The notes beneath the pieces were generated by a model. The model worked only from the letters and a program-made list of their open reading frames with translations, did no database searches and was not told the origin of the DNA. The position numbers and the translations under genes were made by a program. 64,000 bases of DNA from Sepioteuthis lessoniana (lineage: Eukaryota > Mollusca > Cephalopoda > Myopsida > Loliginidae). This document shows positions 53,802-64,000 of this stretch, in pieces (position 1 is the first letter of the stretch; each line of letters starts with the position of its first letter). Location of the stretch: positions 17,090,220 through 17,154,219 of the forward strand of contig OY757916.1 of NCBI GenBank assembly GCA_963585895.1, given 5' to 3'.

Positions 53802-54822
53802 ATTTCTTGTAAGAAAAGTAGAAAAATATATTGTTATTCAAGCTGGATGCAATAAGATTTGGGGATTGCCATAGATTATCTGGAAAGTATATTGATATTT
53901 TGAACATCTCGGAAAAAATGCGCACAGTCTTGATATAACTTCGGCTGGGTGGTATTTAGGTAAAAAGTAAGTTTGAAACCAAAATCAAAGAAGATTTGAA
54001 AGCATCTAGTGAGGATCAAACTCACGACAATAGTAATCACATTCAGAAATAGTTTGTTAGCCACAGCCCCTCGATGAAGGGCCCTCCGTTATTCTATAGG
54101 TAATGCTAAAAGATAACATTTTATGCCAAATAAATAATCCTATTCATTAATAACTGTGTGCAAGTCGTTTTATTTATTGAGTTTAATCAATTAGATTTTG
54201 GCGTCACGTTACTAAATGAAATGATTATCCTGCGCACTGTCGCCTCGTTTTGGCTTCTGATCAACAGGCAGCTAAATTAAAACTGACAGGAGAAAGATAA
54301 AAGGATCTCATTCCGGTCCAGAGATCAGAGAGAGAGAGAGAGAGAGAGAGAGTAAGAGAGAGATGGCTTTATCCCTTTATCCACACAAAAAGAGTAGACG
54401 GGAGATTTTTTGTACATCGAGTCGCTTTCGTTTATCTATAGACCTGGCCATATTCACACATATATATATATTGTTTCTCTTTTTTCTGCTATACGTGTAA
54501 GTCCAAGCAGTTATCCTCTGAAGACTCGAAATTGTTCGATAATTCCAATTGCGACAGTCGTATCCGATTCATCACACCGCAGTTGTTCGTTTCGATTAAC
54601 GTGGTAACGAGATAGCTCAACAGGAAATCCTTCAGTCTATTTTTCATGTAACGATAGTATCCAAAAACAGAAAAGTTAACTTGCAAAACATTAAGTTTTC
54701 TATCTGAAAGTTTCAATCAGTGAGATCTTGGCCATTTTTTTTTTAAATCTAACTTTTCTCAATTTTCATCTCAAGCGTCAGATGAATCTATGAAAAGTTA
54801 CCTTTTAGAGAGAATTTGGTTT
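53802..54822. other. unassigned; tRNA-like stub; (GA)n
   Basis: On minus, 54068-53992 reads like a tRNA-derived head ('ctgtggctaacaaac', 'gtgagtttgatcctcac'). A (GA)n run lies at 54328-54352. The remainder is unrecognised. Confidence 0.4.
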
Positions 54823-54965
54823 AACGGCATACGAACTCTTTATGGATTATTTAAATGCGAAACTTTGATACAAATAATTCATAACCTGTTATATAGTTTA
54901 TAGTACCTATTTGTATTTAATAGTAATATAAACAATCTTGGCTGTTCTCTTCGTAGGATATTCGA
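54823..54965 (-). repeat. family C type-2 tail, degraded
   Basis: 'ggtttaacggcatacgaact' then 'ggattatttaaatgcgaaa' match the tail hairpin region with several changes. Confidence 0.5.
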
Positions 54966-54995
54966 GAACATTCTCAAAGTGGACCAGAGAACTTA

Positions 54996-55794
<799 letters not shown>

Positions 55795-55797
55795 TAA

Positions 55798-56850
55798 ATG
55801 AATGGACCAGAGAACAAGAAAACTAATGACCATGCAAAAGGCATTACATCCCAGAGAGGACGTTGACAGATTATACGTGTCAAGAAAAGAAGGAGGAAGA
55901 AGACTTGTCAGCATTGAAGACAGCGTTGACGCATCAATACAGCGACTTGAAGACAGCATAGAAAAGCGTGGAGAAAGACTGATTACAGCCACCAGAAAAA
56001 ATCCTGACAACACGAGAACTAACAGAACGGCAATGACCAAAAACAAAAATGGGAAGAAAAACAACCCTATGGCTGTTTTAAATGACAAATAAACAAGGGA
56101 AACCTTAAGAGAGAAACTGAATCTCTCCTGATAGCAGTACAAACAACGTCATAAGAACCATCAAAGCAAGAATAGATAAGATGCAACAAAACAGCAGATG
56201 TAGGTTATGTGGTGATAGAGACGAAGCGATCAATTACATAATAAGCGAATGCTGCAAATTAGCACAGAAAGAGTATAAGACTAGACATGACTGGGTGGGC
56301 AAGTTCATCCACTGGGAATTGTGCGAGAAAGTGAAATTTGACCATACGAACAAATGGTATATGCACAACCCAGGATCTGTCCTGAAGAACGAGACGCACA
56401 AACTCCAACGGGATTTTGACATTCAAATGGATCACCTAATCTCGGCCAGACGACCAGATCTTATAATAATGAACTAAAAAAAAAAAAAGAAAACTCGCAA
56501 AATTCTGGACTTTGCTGCTCCGGCTGAGCACAGTGTATCAGTGAAAGAAAGTGATAAGGTAAGTATCTGGACCTTGTTAGGCAATTGAAAAAAATAATTG
56601 GAGCATGAAAGTGACGTTTATACCAATTGTAATTGGTGCTCTTGTTACAGTCACCAAAGTATTATTAAAGGTACTGGAGGACTTGGAAATAAGAGGACGA
56701 GTAGATACCATCCAAACTACAAAACTATTGAGATCGGTCAGAATACTGAGGAACGTCCTGGAGATTTGAGAGAGTTACTGTCACTCAAACTTGAGTGAAA
56801 GACCGTCAGCTAAAATTCTCAAGGAGTAAATGATGATAATAAATGTTTTC
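55798..56850 (+). pseudogene. LINE-S C-terminal third, longest copy in window
   Basis: The first frame (55802-56092) has 'LYVSRKEGGRRLVSIEDSVD'. After a frameshift comes CRLCGDRDEAINYIISEC (from 56199; the knuckle His is Tyr), 'HTNKWYMHNPGSVL' and 'ARRPDLIIMN' (PD at 56454-56459), then a stop. 'PIVIGAL'-type sequence follows at about 56620, and the 3' end is 'aaatgatgataataaat'. The layout is CCHC plus PD-(D/E)XK as in R2-type LINEs. The 5' end abuts mariner. Confidence 0.85.
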
Positions 56851-57020
56851 ACACTGTTATATGGTATCAGGTATTACTTCTAATAATTTATGATCATAAC
56901 TATTTTCAACATCCAATTTCAATCATTTTCAATCGCACTTGTTTGTACAAAGATAGGTTTTAAGGATTCCAATCAAATATTGGTAATTTATGTACAATTA
57001 TATAGTTATACGAAACTATT
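56838..57020 (-). repeat. family C type-2 units
   Basis: 'ttcacactgttatatggtat' and 'aattatatagttatacgaaa' are degraded units directly after LINE-S. Confidence 0.45.
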
Positions 57021-57021
57021 A

Positions 57022-57225
57022 TTATTAAATAATAATAATGGACTTTACCGTCCCGGTGAACCACGGAGTGAAAACCAAAAGAAAGACAAGTACTTAAACA
57101 GACAGGCAGAGACCATCCAAACTACAGCATTACTAAGATAGACCAAAATACTGAGAAGAGTTCTGGATACTAGAGGAGACTTGCTGTCACTCAGTATCCA
57201 GTCAAAGACCATCTACTAATGCACA
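57022..57225 (+). mobile_element. LINE-S fragment with internal deletion
   Basis: 'ggactttaccgtcccggtga' and 'agaaagacaagtacttaaac' jump directly to 'ggcagagaccatccaaacta' and 'gacttgctgtcactcag'. The segment coding for the IPIVIG block is missing. Confidence 0.7.
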
Positions 57226-57234
57226 TGTTTGCAC

Positions 57235-57420
57235 AGTTCTGCCAACGGAGGTTAAAATACACCGACTTCATCCTTTGCAGAGGGGTAAAACTATCCCAAA
57301 GGTCTCTCCTAGGCATGGCAATTAAACTACACCCAGTGGTGGGGTCCTAGTTCTGGAACCCTTGGGATAGGAGAGTATTTCTTCATTGCCATTATCCCCA
57401 GAATTATTTAATTCATGTAG
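57235..57420 (+). repeat. family C head
   Basis: 'aaaatacaccgacttcatcc', 'tgcagaggggtaaaactatc' and 'cttcattgccattatcccca'. Diverged, no tail. Confidence 0.6.
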
Positions 57421-58020
57421 ACGAATGACTTGCATAAGATACAAAGTGTTACAAGAATAACTAACCACATGAAATCATCGCTTGTGTCAAATAGAAACTC
57501 TTTATAGAACATTGCATGTCCACCGAAATTGTCTACCTTACTGACTGAAAATAAATTTTTGCTCCAATATTTAAATAAACAAGTGGTTGTGCAGTGTAAC
57601 AGCATAGTTTGAAACCCGACGATTTTATCGTTAAGGCCAAAATAACTATGTGACTTAACCTCACTTTCAGTGTACGTCTCACTATTGTCCCCAAAAATCA
57701 ATTTATGAGGACAATTAAACCTTTTAGAAGAAAGAAAATTTGTTGGAAGTCAAGTAATCAGATACATGAGAGTATTAACCAGACACTATCATCATTGTAG
57801 TTCCTTCCAAAGTTCTGAGAGTGTTTTATGGCAATAAAATCAGCAGAACTGCTAACTGATGTCATCCGAGCAATATGAACTCTAATTTTTCTGTCGGTAC
57901 CAATTGTTATTTCAATGGCCACCTCTTTGCTGATAATGGTTCTTCTTAAGTGGACGTGGTCGGACCGGTTGTATAGATTGTAATTTTATAACCCCTGAAG
58001 AAGATTCAATTGAGGAAAAA
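57421..58020. other. unassigned; one minus open frame
   Basis: A 97-codon minus frame (57408-57701) has a hydrophobic C-terminus ('FMWLVILVTLCILCK'). I do not recognise it, and its start overlaps nothing supportive. Confidence 0.25.
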
Positions 58021-58024
58021 ACAT

Positions 58025-58280
58025 TGTAGATTAACAAACAGCACTCACCTGTAGAAGCCAAAAGTAACATGGCTGCTTCCCCGAAACTAGCCAACTTTGA
58101 TCACTTCTTTTATGGGAGAGTGCTTGTGCAGTATGTGGATTGGTTCACATTTACTAGGATGGACCTGCCCAACACATTTGCATGAGAGGTTTCTATTCAC
58201 CTACATATTCTTGGCAAATGGGCCGTCCAGAGATCTTTGCTGGCCGATATTCTACGCCTGTTGTTGATGTTATGTAAACT
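58025..58280 (-). mobile_element. LTR-E copy
   Basis: 'acagcactcacctgtagaag', 'taacatggctgcttcc' and 'cccaacacatttgcatgaga'. CAG/GTGAGT on minus at about 58042 is a strong 5' splice-donor match. The right boundary is unclear. Confidence 0.55.
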
Positions 58281-58472
58281 GATGTTGACCATGACATTCT
58301 ACCTGTACAATCAACATATGAGGAAGCATTTATTCAAACACTCCCAGTATCTGACACAAAGTGTCAAGTAAAGCTAATTGGAAAGATTGCATGCTGCCTA
58401 CTTCCAGACAATTATGAGCCAACTACAGTTGGTAGAAGTCACTGGTCTAAGGTGCAGAATAAACAAGAATAA
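58281..58472 (+). pseudogene. unrecognised coding-like fragment running into LTR-D
   Basis: A frame of 63 codons plus stop without a start: 'DVDHDILPVQSTYEEAF', 'TLPVSDTKCQVKLIGK', 'CCLLPDNYEP', and then LTR-D-encoded residues to TAA at 58470-58472. The pre-LTR part looks protein-like and may belong to a retroelement gag or pol. I cannot name it. Confidence 0.3.
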
Positions 58473-59071
58473 CAACACTTACCGGCTCAGTTGCCCCAGC
58501 TAGCATCCAGCTGGCAGACAAAAAGTAGAACGCGTGGTAATGCAATATCGAACACGTAACACCTGGGTATTTATCATACGCCCCACTAACGTACAAATTT
58601 GGCTCAAGGCCATTTTTAAGGTAGGTCCGGTCGCAGAGCCGAAGCCCACACGCGTCCGACATGGCCAAAAATACCTTCAGCCACGTCGGCGTTCCCCTTA
58701 TGAGAGGCGCCTCAGGCGTCAGGCAATAAACCTACCCCCCGAAAGGGGTAAAAGCCTGGGGAAGGCCCCCTGAGGACGGAGGAAGTCTCCAGTCAATAAG
58801 CCAACACCCGGCCAGATCTGTGCCCTAGGAAGTAATGAGGCCTAGATGAACACGTAACACCTGAAACATGACTGAAGCGAGTCGGTTTATATATACACGA
58901 ATATGTCCACTCAATTGGCCAGCAACTAATCACTGTCCAGGGAATGGACTGGGCCACCTTCGAATAATGGAACGTCCCAATGTCCATATAATCTCACTTA
59001 AACTTGTAATTCATGATTTATACATGTGAGAATTGACTAATTGCTACTGGGATTTACGATAGAATCCCAAC
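58430..59071 (-). mobile_element. LTR-D with 282-bp GC insert flanked by 16-bp repeat
   Basis: From TGGTAGAAGTCACTGG to GAATCCCAACA. The insert 58566-58847 is bounded by GAACACGTAACACCTG at 58550-58565 and 58848-58863. The hairpin/splice-donor module (minus) is at 58475-58515 and TATATATAC at 58887. 'TGGCGCTGTGAACAG' directly follows at 59072. Confidence 0.75.
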
Positions 59072-59116
59072 ATGGCGCTGTGAACAGTGTTGCATACATA
59101 CAACACTCCCTACTCA

Positions 59117-59250
59117 TGAGGGGAGGGGTGGTGTAAAAGTCACTGCTCTAATGTGCAGAATAAACACGAATGACAACACTTACCAGCTCAGCGGCCCCAG
59201 CTAGAATCCGGCTCGAAGACAAAAAGTAGAACGGGCAGTAACTCAATACA
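59117..59250 (-). mobile_element. truncated second LTR-D and purine-rich tract
   Basis: The purine-rich 'gaggggaggggtgg' (59118-59131) is followed by TGTAAAAGTCACTGCTC and LTR-D text up to 'gcagtaactcaatac' at about 59250. Only 60 bp separate it from the LTR at 58430-59071. Confidence 0.65.
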
Positions 59251-59749
59251 GTTGAATAGATTTTGACCGGTAGTGATGCAAGGGGAAAGTGAAAAAGCCA
59301 ACGACAGCGAATATCAGTTGCTTGAGAATGCGAAAACTTTAGAGTTGTTTGAACATTCTTCAAATGTAAATATTGAGCCTGAAGGATCATTTACCAGTCC
59401 CTTTGAGGGGAAATATTGAAGAACTTGTCTTCATTTATACGTACAATGGGATGGAACAGTGGATCGTTAACTAACTAGTCTTAATCGTACAGTGGTCATG
59501 CTTGCTGTACTGAAGGTGTCAAATATTATTATCGAAAGCAATCGGCCCAGTCTCTCATCTTGGAGAGACTGGGTGAATACACGTAAGTACGTTCAGACCA
59601 TTTTTTGCATAAAAAGTAAATTTACTTCTATACTAGACATACTAGAATCTTATTTCTTGTGGAACATTATGCAGTCAAAACGGATATGTTAAAGCGTTAT
59701 TTATCACCAAACTCAAACGCATTGACACAAGTTAAATTTTTCAGCACAT
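59251..59749. other. unassigned, with a perfect hairpin
   Basis: CCCAGTCTCTC (59546-59556) and GAGAGACTGGG (59563-59573) are perfect complements around ATCTTG. No gene recognised. Confidence 0.6.
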
Positions 59750-60110
59750 AGTAAGGAGGACGGCACTGAGCTACGACCTGCTTTATAGCACACGCCAGGA
59801 ATTGGATACTAGCTCCAAACATAAGGTCAAGGATCAGCTACCAACGTGTCCCAAAAAATGCCTTTTCCCCCCAACAGAACAAAACATTCCTTGGCTCAAG
59901 GAATAGCTCTTACAGCACTTCGCCTGTACATCTTTCAGGAAGAACGGGGAATTCCCAATGTCTGGCCCTGCTGCTCACATCCGCCTGAAAGTATTTTATT
60001 ATATTAACCAGCTTCAGTTTAGCATTGTCAGGAGGACGGCACTGAGCTACGACCTGCTTTATTTTTGTCTGCCAGCTGGACGCTTAACGGAGGTATGTGT
60101 TATTGTTATT
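59750..60110 (+). mobile_element. LTR-F with internal direct repeat
   Basis: About 33 bp ('aggaggacggcactgagcta' + 'cgacctgctttat') occurs at 59752-59785 and 60030-60063. The second is followed by 'tttttgtctgccagctggac' and 'cggaggtatgtgttattg'. The first is followed by unrelated sequence. Confidence 0.6.
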
Positions 60111-60112
60111 TT

Positions 60113-60310
60113 TGATTTCAAAGTTTTCCTTCCCTTAGAACGGTTACCATACGGAGGTTAAAGAGCCCAGATTGCCTTTCTGTTTATTCATCGGGAGAAA
60201 AGAGATGCATTCATGCCTTTCCTTCGTGAAACCCAAACAGCTTTGTCTGGAATTTGAACTCGGCTCTCCGTGTTCATTTTCTAAGTTGATAACCGTTACG
60301 TCACGAATCC
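60113..60310 (-). repeat. SINE-A-like fragment
   Basis: 'caaagttttccttcccttag' and 'ttgaactcggctctccgtgt' with 'gataaccgttacgtcacgaa'. The 3' portion is missing. Confidence 0.6.
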
Positions 60311-60662
60311 TCACGCTTTGATAACCAAAAACAAAATGGCAGCCATTCTGTTAGACAAAGCCAGAAATAAAGGGCAACCTGTGAAATTTGAACGCATTAA
60401 CAATGCTATGCAAGACTAGCATCCTAATCCTTGATTGACATATGAGTTGTGCCCTTCCGCTAATTTGTATATAACCTTTCGCAATTTTTTTTTCACGAAG
60501 ATTTTTATGTTCTGTGAAAAGTCAAAAAAGTACCGCCAGTTTTTAGCTCATTTCACAAGATGATCTCTTATATACGTAAATCAATGTGATTTTTTTAAAA
60601 ACTCATTTAAAGAAAATTTTCTCAAATTTTTCATCTCCTCGAGTAGAAGTCTAGTTGACTAC
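60311..60662. other. unassigned
   Basis: AT-rich. No family recognised. Confidence 0.45.
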
Positions 60663-60735
60663 TAAACTCCGTTTAAAAATTGACCTTGAGTTTTATTCTG
60701 CTTGTATTGAGGGGTTAGGTGTGTATATAAGTGAA
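60663..60735 (+). repeat. SINE-A 3' end
   Basis: 'aaactccgtttaaaaattga' .. 'tgaggggttaggtgtgtata' matches the SINE-A 3' end. Confidence 0.6.
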
Positions 60736-60849
60736 TAGTTTGTAGGCAGTACGCTAACTCACTCAATCCAACATAAGGTTAGGAACGAGCTGAACATATG
60801 GTACTCTTTCAGCTATTTATTTTTTAAGGTTCATCGATTTATACAGTTT

Positions 60850-61095
60850 TTACCCAACCATTTCGTCAAGGTCAGGATGTCACATATAGTCAATTTTTAA
60901 GCAGAATACAGCTGGTTTGAATTCAGAATTTTCTCTCTCCAATACTTGTTGTCGTATCAAGGATTAAGAGCCCAGTCTACCCTATTATTTACCGATTACT
61001 GAGCCGAGAGTAATACTATTCATAAGGCAATCAACACGAAATGAAATGGAAATATCTTTGCCAAGGACTCGAACTTTTCTCTCCGGGTCTACTTC
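60850..61095 (-). repeat. SINE-A, diverged
   Basis: 'tacccaaccatttcgtcaag' .. 'gtttgaattcagaattttct' .. 'agcccagtctaccctattat', inverted relative to the 60663 fragment. Confidence 0.65.
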
Positions 61096-61318
61096 CAATA
61101 ATGATATCCTTTATATCCCAACAACTAACAATACCTAAACTTATACAATCCTGCCCAAGAGAGAAGGTGACATTTAAGTACCCTGTCTTGAACTTACATG
61201 TAAAGAAATCACCACTCCAATGGGTAAAATAATTATAATAACAACAACATTTACAAGTCCATAAGTCGACATATAACTGAATACTAGTTGGAACCCCTGG
61301 GCCACTTAGTGTTGTTGT
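61096..61318. other. unassigned
   Basis: 'actagttggaacccctgggc' at 61284 resembles the end text of LTR-D-type modules. Otherwise unrecognised. Confidence 0.35.
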
Positions 61319-61928
61319 TGTAGAAGTCACTGCTCTGACGTACAAAATAAACAAGAATAACACTTACCGGCTTGCATCCGGCTGGCAGATAAAAAGTAGA
61401 ACGGGCGATAACTCAATACCGAACCCTTAACACTTGGGTATTTATCATACGTCCCACCAACGTACAAATTTGGCACAAGGCCGTTTTTAAGGTGGATCCG
61501 GTCGCAGGGTTGAAGACCACACGCGTCCGGCATGGCCAAAAATACCTTCGGCCCCGTCGACATTCCCCTTATGTGCGACTCAGGCGCCAGGCAATAAACG
61601 CCCCAAGGGAGTAAAAGCCTAGGGGGAAGGTCTCCTGAAGCCGGAGGAAGTCTCCAATTAACAAGCCAACACCTGGTCAGATTTGCGCCCCACCAGGCAC
61701 GGCTCACCAAAGTATGGCCTATCACTGTTAAGTAATGAGGCCTAGTTGAACCCGTAACACCTGAAACATGACTGAAACAAGCCGGTGTATAATTATTGGG
61801 CAGGGATTAGACTTGGCCACCTTCGAATAGTGGAACGTCCCAATGGTTATATGATCTCACTCCAACGCGTAATTCATTTACGCATGTGAGCACTGGCTCG
61901 TTGCTACTGAGCCTTACAATAGGATACT
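61319..61928 (-). mobile_element. LTR-D with GC insert, right end lost
   Basis: Starts TGTAGAAGTCACTGCTC. It contains the same insert as 58566-58847, bounded by GAACCCTTAACACTTG (61421-61436) and GAACCCGTAACACCTG (61748-61763). It stops at 'cttacaataggata', where LTR-F sequence begins. Part of the hairpin module is deleted. Confidence 0.75.
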
Positions 61929-61985
61929 GCAGAATAACAGTAACACATACCTCCGTAAAGCGTCCAGCTGGCAGACAAAAATAAA
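61929..61985 (-). mobile_element. LTR-F end fragment
   Basis: 'tgcagaataacagtaacaca' 'tacctccgtaaagcgtcc' 'agctggcagacaaaaataaa' is the reverse complement of the LTR-F end at 60065-60110, including the GAG/GTATGT site. Confidence 0.7.
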
Positions 61986-62206
61986 GCAGGGAGACCTGGT
62001 TCAATCCCAGGTCGAGTCATACCGAAGTCTTTAAAAATGGTCCTTGATACCTCCTTGCTTAACACGCAGCATTACAAGGTATGGATCCAGGGTAAAGTGG
62101 AGAAATACTGGGAAAGGAGTAGCGCCCTTCCCTACACCTTGGTGTAGTAGCTATCGAAAAGGGGGCCTTCGGGTCACCCTCGACTATGGTCTCCAGCTTT
62201 ACTTTT
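61986..62206 (+). repeat. SINE-B lacking its A box
   Basis: It begins at 'gggagacctggttcaatccc' (B box) and continues to 'ctcgactatggtctccagct'. The first about 35 bp of the head are missing. Confidence 0.8.
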
Positions 62207-62426
62207 TTTTATTTCAAGCAATTCAGTTTAGTGCAAGTTATTTGTCTGGACTCGGTTTAAATTTCAAACAGTTCTATTTGACTCTTAGATAGGACCTTAC
62301 TCGTTGCAACCTCTCCGGGCCGGAGTGGACGTGGAAACGATGGCAATAAAGGGACACTCCGCATTCCTCAAAACTCCAGCATTAATGGATCCTTATCACC
62401 CGATTGCTTAGTGTCATAATCAGTTT
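62207..62426 (-). repeat. family C head half
   Basis: 'tttcaagcaattcagtttag', 'ctccgggccggagtggacgt', 'ttgcttagtgtcataatcag'. The terminal hairpin is cut off by LTR-E. Confidence 0.75.
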
Positions 62427-62577
62427 TGTAGAAGTCAAATGACTCGCCTGTTAACATGGCTTCCTTCTTGAGTCTTCTTGGAAAAGCAAGCCAGCTAAGC
62501 TTACCACATTTAGAGGAGAGTACTTGGGTTGGTCCATTTTGCTAGGATCGATCTGCCAAATACATTTGCATGTAAAC
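62427..62577 (-). mobile_element. LTR-E copy, short
   Basis: 'tgtagaagtcaaatgactcg' .. 'aacatggcttccttcttgag' .. 'atacatttgcatg'. It lies between family C pieces of opposite orientation. Confidence 0.6.
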
Positions 62578-62780
62578 TGTGCATAAACTAAAACTATACT
62601 TATACTAAACTGAGTTGTTTGACAAAACTGAATAGCTTGAAATAGAAATGTTTTTTTACAATTAAGTTGTGTACTTATGCGAAACTGAATTGTTTGAAAC
62701 AGAACTTTATTCGTATAAAAATGGGTTTGGCATTAAATAACCTACAAAGGCTGATACGCCGTAAAACCCAAACAAACTGA
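62578..62780 (+). repeat. family C units and tail
   Basis: 'actaaactgagttgtttgac', 'gggtttggcattaaataacc' 'tacaaaggctgatacgccgt' and the tail 'aaaacccaaacaaac'. Confidence 0.8.
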
Positions 62781-63314
62781 TTCTTGTACCAGTGAACACG
62801 GCTAGCCAAAGTGTGTTCAAACCCAGTGAGCAAGGACTGAACTACGTGCAGTCTCTGGTATTTGTCGAATACAGCACGAGGCCTTTTTTTTTTATTGTGG
62901 GTACCAGGCGCAAATTATCATTATTAATTATGAATATTTGAAACCTTACAACTGTGTTCAAGTTGTATTAAGAATAGTTAATTGAAGCTATAATTATTTC
63001 CTAATGATTATCGTTAAGCTCTTGAAACCATTTATGAGCTTCCAAAAAGAATGACTTCGACATTGAATAGAACATCAAATATTGACATGCTATAAAACTA
63101 ATCAATTCGTTATAAACTCACCCTTCTAGTTTAGGGGTATAACGGTTCGGCATTTAATACCAACAGTAAACTCGTAAGATTGTTTTTAACGGCGTGTCAA
63201 CCCCACTAGGGTTATTTTATCCCCAGAGGTTAATAAACTGGGTTCAGTGTACTTTCATATATTCATTCTTTGTGTAGTTGATATTCCTATCGAATATGAA
63301 TAGTTTTTAAACAG
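62781..63314. repeat. degraded SINE and family C type-2 pieces
   Basis: 'gtgttcaaacccagtgagc' at 62813 is B-box-like. 62925-63105 holds a type-2 unit and a degraded tail. 63175-63215 is a tail-like 'ttaacggcgtgtcaacccca' in minus orientation. Confidence 0.45.
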
Positions 63315-63600
63315 CTGTATAGATAGGACAATAAAAGGACTACCACTTCGGGTCAGAGTGGACCTGGGAGTAATGGCAATGAAGAGTCACTTTACACTCC
63401 TCAGTTCTCTGGAATTTGATGGCTTATTTGTTTAACGACATCTCAACTTCTTATGGCTTATTTAATGCGGAAATTTAATTCACCAGTAAACACCAGATTA
63501 CAATCATGAACATATTTCCAAAGTTGCATTACACTTTTCAATAATCCTTTGTTTACAGTTATCAATGATTCCTATCTAACACAAATGATTTGCACAGTGA
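63315..63600 (-). repeat. family C head plus a second, unrelated tail
   Basis: 'tcgggtcagagtggacctgg' 'gagtaatggcaatgaag' is head text. 63418-63475 is a tail of another copy, followed by type-2 units to about 63595. Confidence 0.6.
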
Positions 63601-63848
63601 CGGTGATACCAATTGTAATTGGCACACTTGGAACAATTCCCAAAGGATTGGTAAAGTGACTGGAAGACTTAGAAATAACAGGACGAGTGGGGGGCCATCC
63701 AGACAAGAGGATTATTTAGTTCAGCCAGGATACTGAGAAGAGTCCTGGAGATTTAAGCAGACTTACTATCACTCAAACTTTAGCGGAAAGCTATCAGCTA
63801 ACGTTGGTGTGAAAAACTCACAAAGTAGTAAAATAATAATTCATACAC
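63598..63848 (+). mobile_element. LINE-S 3' end
   Basis: 'gtgacggtgataccaattgt' 'aattggcacacttggaac', 'ggacgagtggggggccatcc', 'ctatcactcaaactttagcg' and the terminus 'aaaataataattc'. Confidence 0.75.
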
Positions 63849-63876
63849 AATTATATGGTTTCAAACGTGCAGAATA

Positions 63877-64000
63877 AACAAAAAGAACAATACTTGCCCG
63901 TTCAACAGCCCCAACTAGCAAAGAAAAAGTAAAATGGGCGGTACCCAATACCGAACTTGAAACATATTATATTTTATTTGTTCTCCGTCCCACCACCGGA
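63877..64000 (-). mobile_element. LTR-D, partial at window end
   Basis: 'gtgcagaataaacaaaaaga' .. 'ccccaactagcaaagaaaaa' .. 'ttttatttgttctccgtccc' matches 53290-53415. It continues past the window. Confidence 0.8.

Noticed and set aside
57408-57701. 97-codon minus frame as a membrane protein
   Set aside because: The only support is one hydrophobic stretch. No homologous motif, start context or neighbouring exon is visible.
61327-61725. 132-codon minus frame
   Set aside because: It is entirely LTR-D and its GC insert. Sister copies break the frame.

Overview
This window looks like intergenic or intronic DNA from a large, repeat-rich animal genome, most likely a mollusc and perhaps an octopus-like cephalopod. 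That assignment is inference. It rests on AT-rich sequence, many long (TA)n runs, several tRNA-derived SINE families, abundant mariner relics and LINEs ending in a restriction-like endonuclease. No intact protein-coding gene is supported. The open frames are chance frames, SINE or LTR translations, or broken transposon genes, so the annotation is mainly a map of mobile elements and how they are nested. Family names used here (SINE-A, family C, LTR-D and so on) are my own labels for repeats compared by eye inside the window.

Main families. (1) Family C is a non-coding retroposon of up to about 0.9 kb. It starts with a CCCAG..CTGGG hairpin, contains about 45-60 bp internal repeats, and ends in a 'TGGCAT..AACC..GGTT..ATGCCA' hairpin followed by (ACCAA)n. 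More than 20 pieces lie across the window. (2) SINE-A, SINE-B, SINE-G and others have Pol III A- and B-box-like heads. (3) LTR families D, E, F, H and L are mostly solo LTRs, and several have clean 4-5 bp target duplications. (4) Two LINE lineages both carry a CCHC knuckle plus a PD-(D/E)XK-type endonuclease tail: LINE-R at 5.1-6.3 kb and LINE-S at 9, 10, 39, 42, 55-57 and 63 kb. (5) There are mariner transposons at 18, 24, 32, 41 and 55 kb, a 962-bp hAT derivative at 13.7-14.6 kb and a MITE at 31.8 kb.

Region by region. 1-6 kb: LTR-E inserted in SINE-A, then family C, an LTR-D copy with a TA expansion, and the LINE-R tail. 6.6-13 kb: LTR-D, two SINE-G copies, LINE-S fragments, minisatellites and SINE-B. 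13-16 kb: a gypsy-type RT fragment, the hAT element, and SINE-A split by LTR-D. 19-21.7 kb: a large inverted pair of family C, then SINE-A split by LTR-H. 24-25.3 kb: an unassigned open block next to an internally deleted mariner. 29.7-34.5 kb: a perfect hairpin, MITE, mariner, a tRNA-headed SINE carrying a hammerhead ribozyme, and SINE-A inside family C. 37-43.6 kb: nested SINE-B and family C, a second mariner type, and a three-level nest (LINE-S, then LTR-L, then an LTR-D/F-type LTR). 44-52 kb: a fold-back repeat, tandem family C, and solo LTRs inside family C. 53-64 kb: LTR-D, mariner, the longest LINE-S tail, and clustered LTR-D/E/F pieces.

The best single find is a canonical type I hammerhead ribozyme at 33531-33572, lying between a tRNA-like head and a (TA)n tail. 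Next come a conserved 5' splice-donor site near one end of three LTR families, a 3'-tail hairpin shared by unrelated retroposons, and three mariner copies that share one internal deletion.
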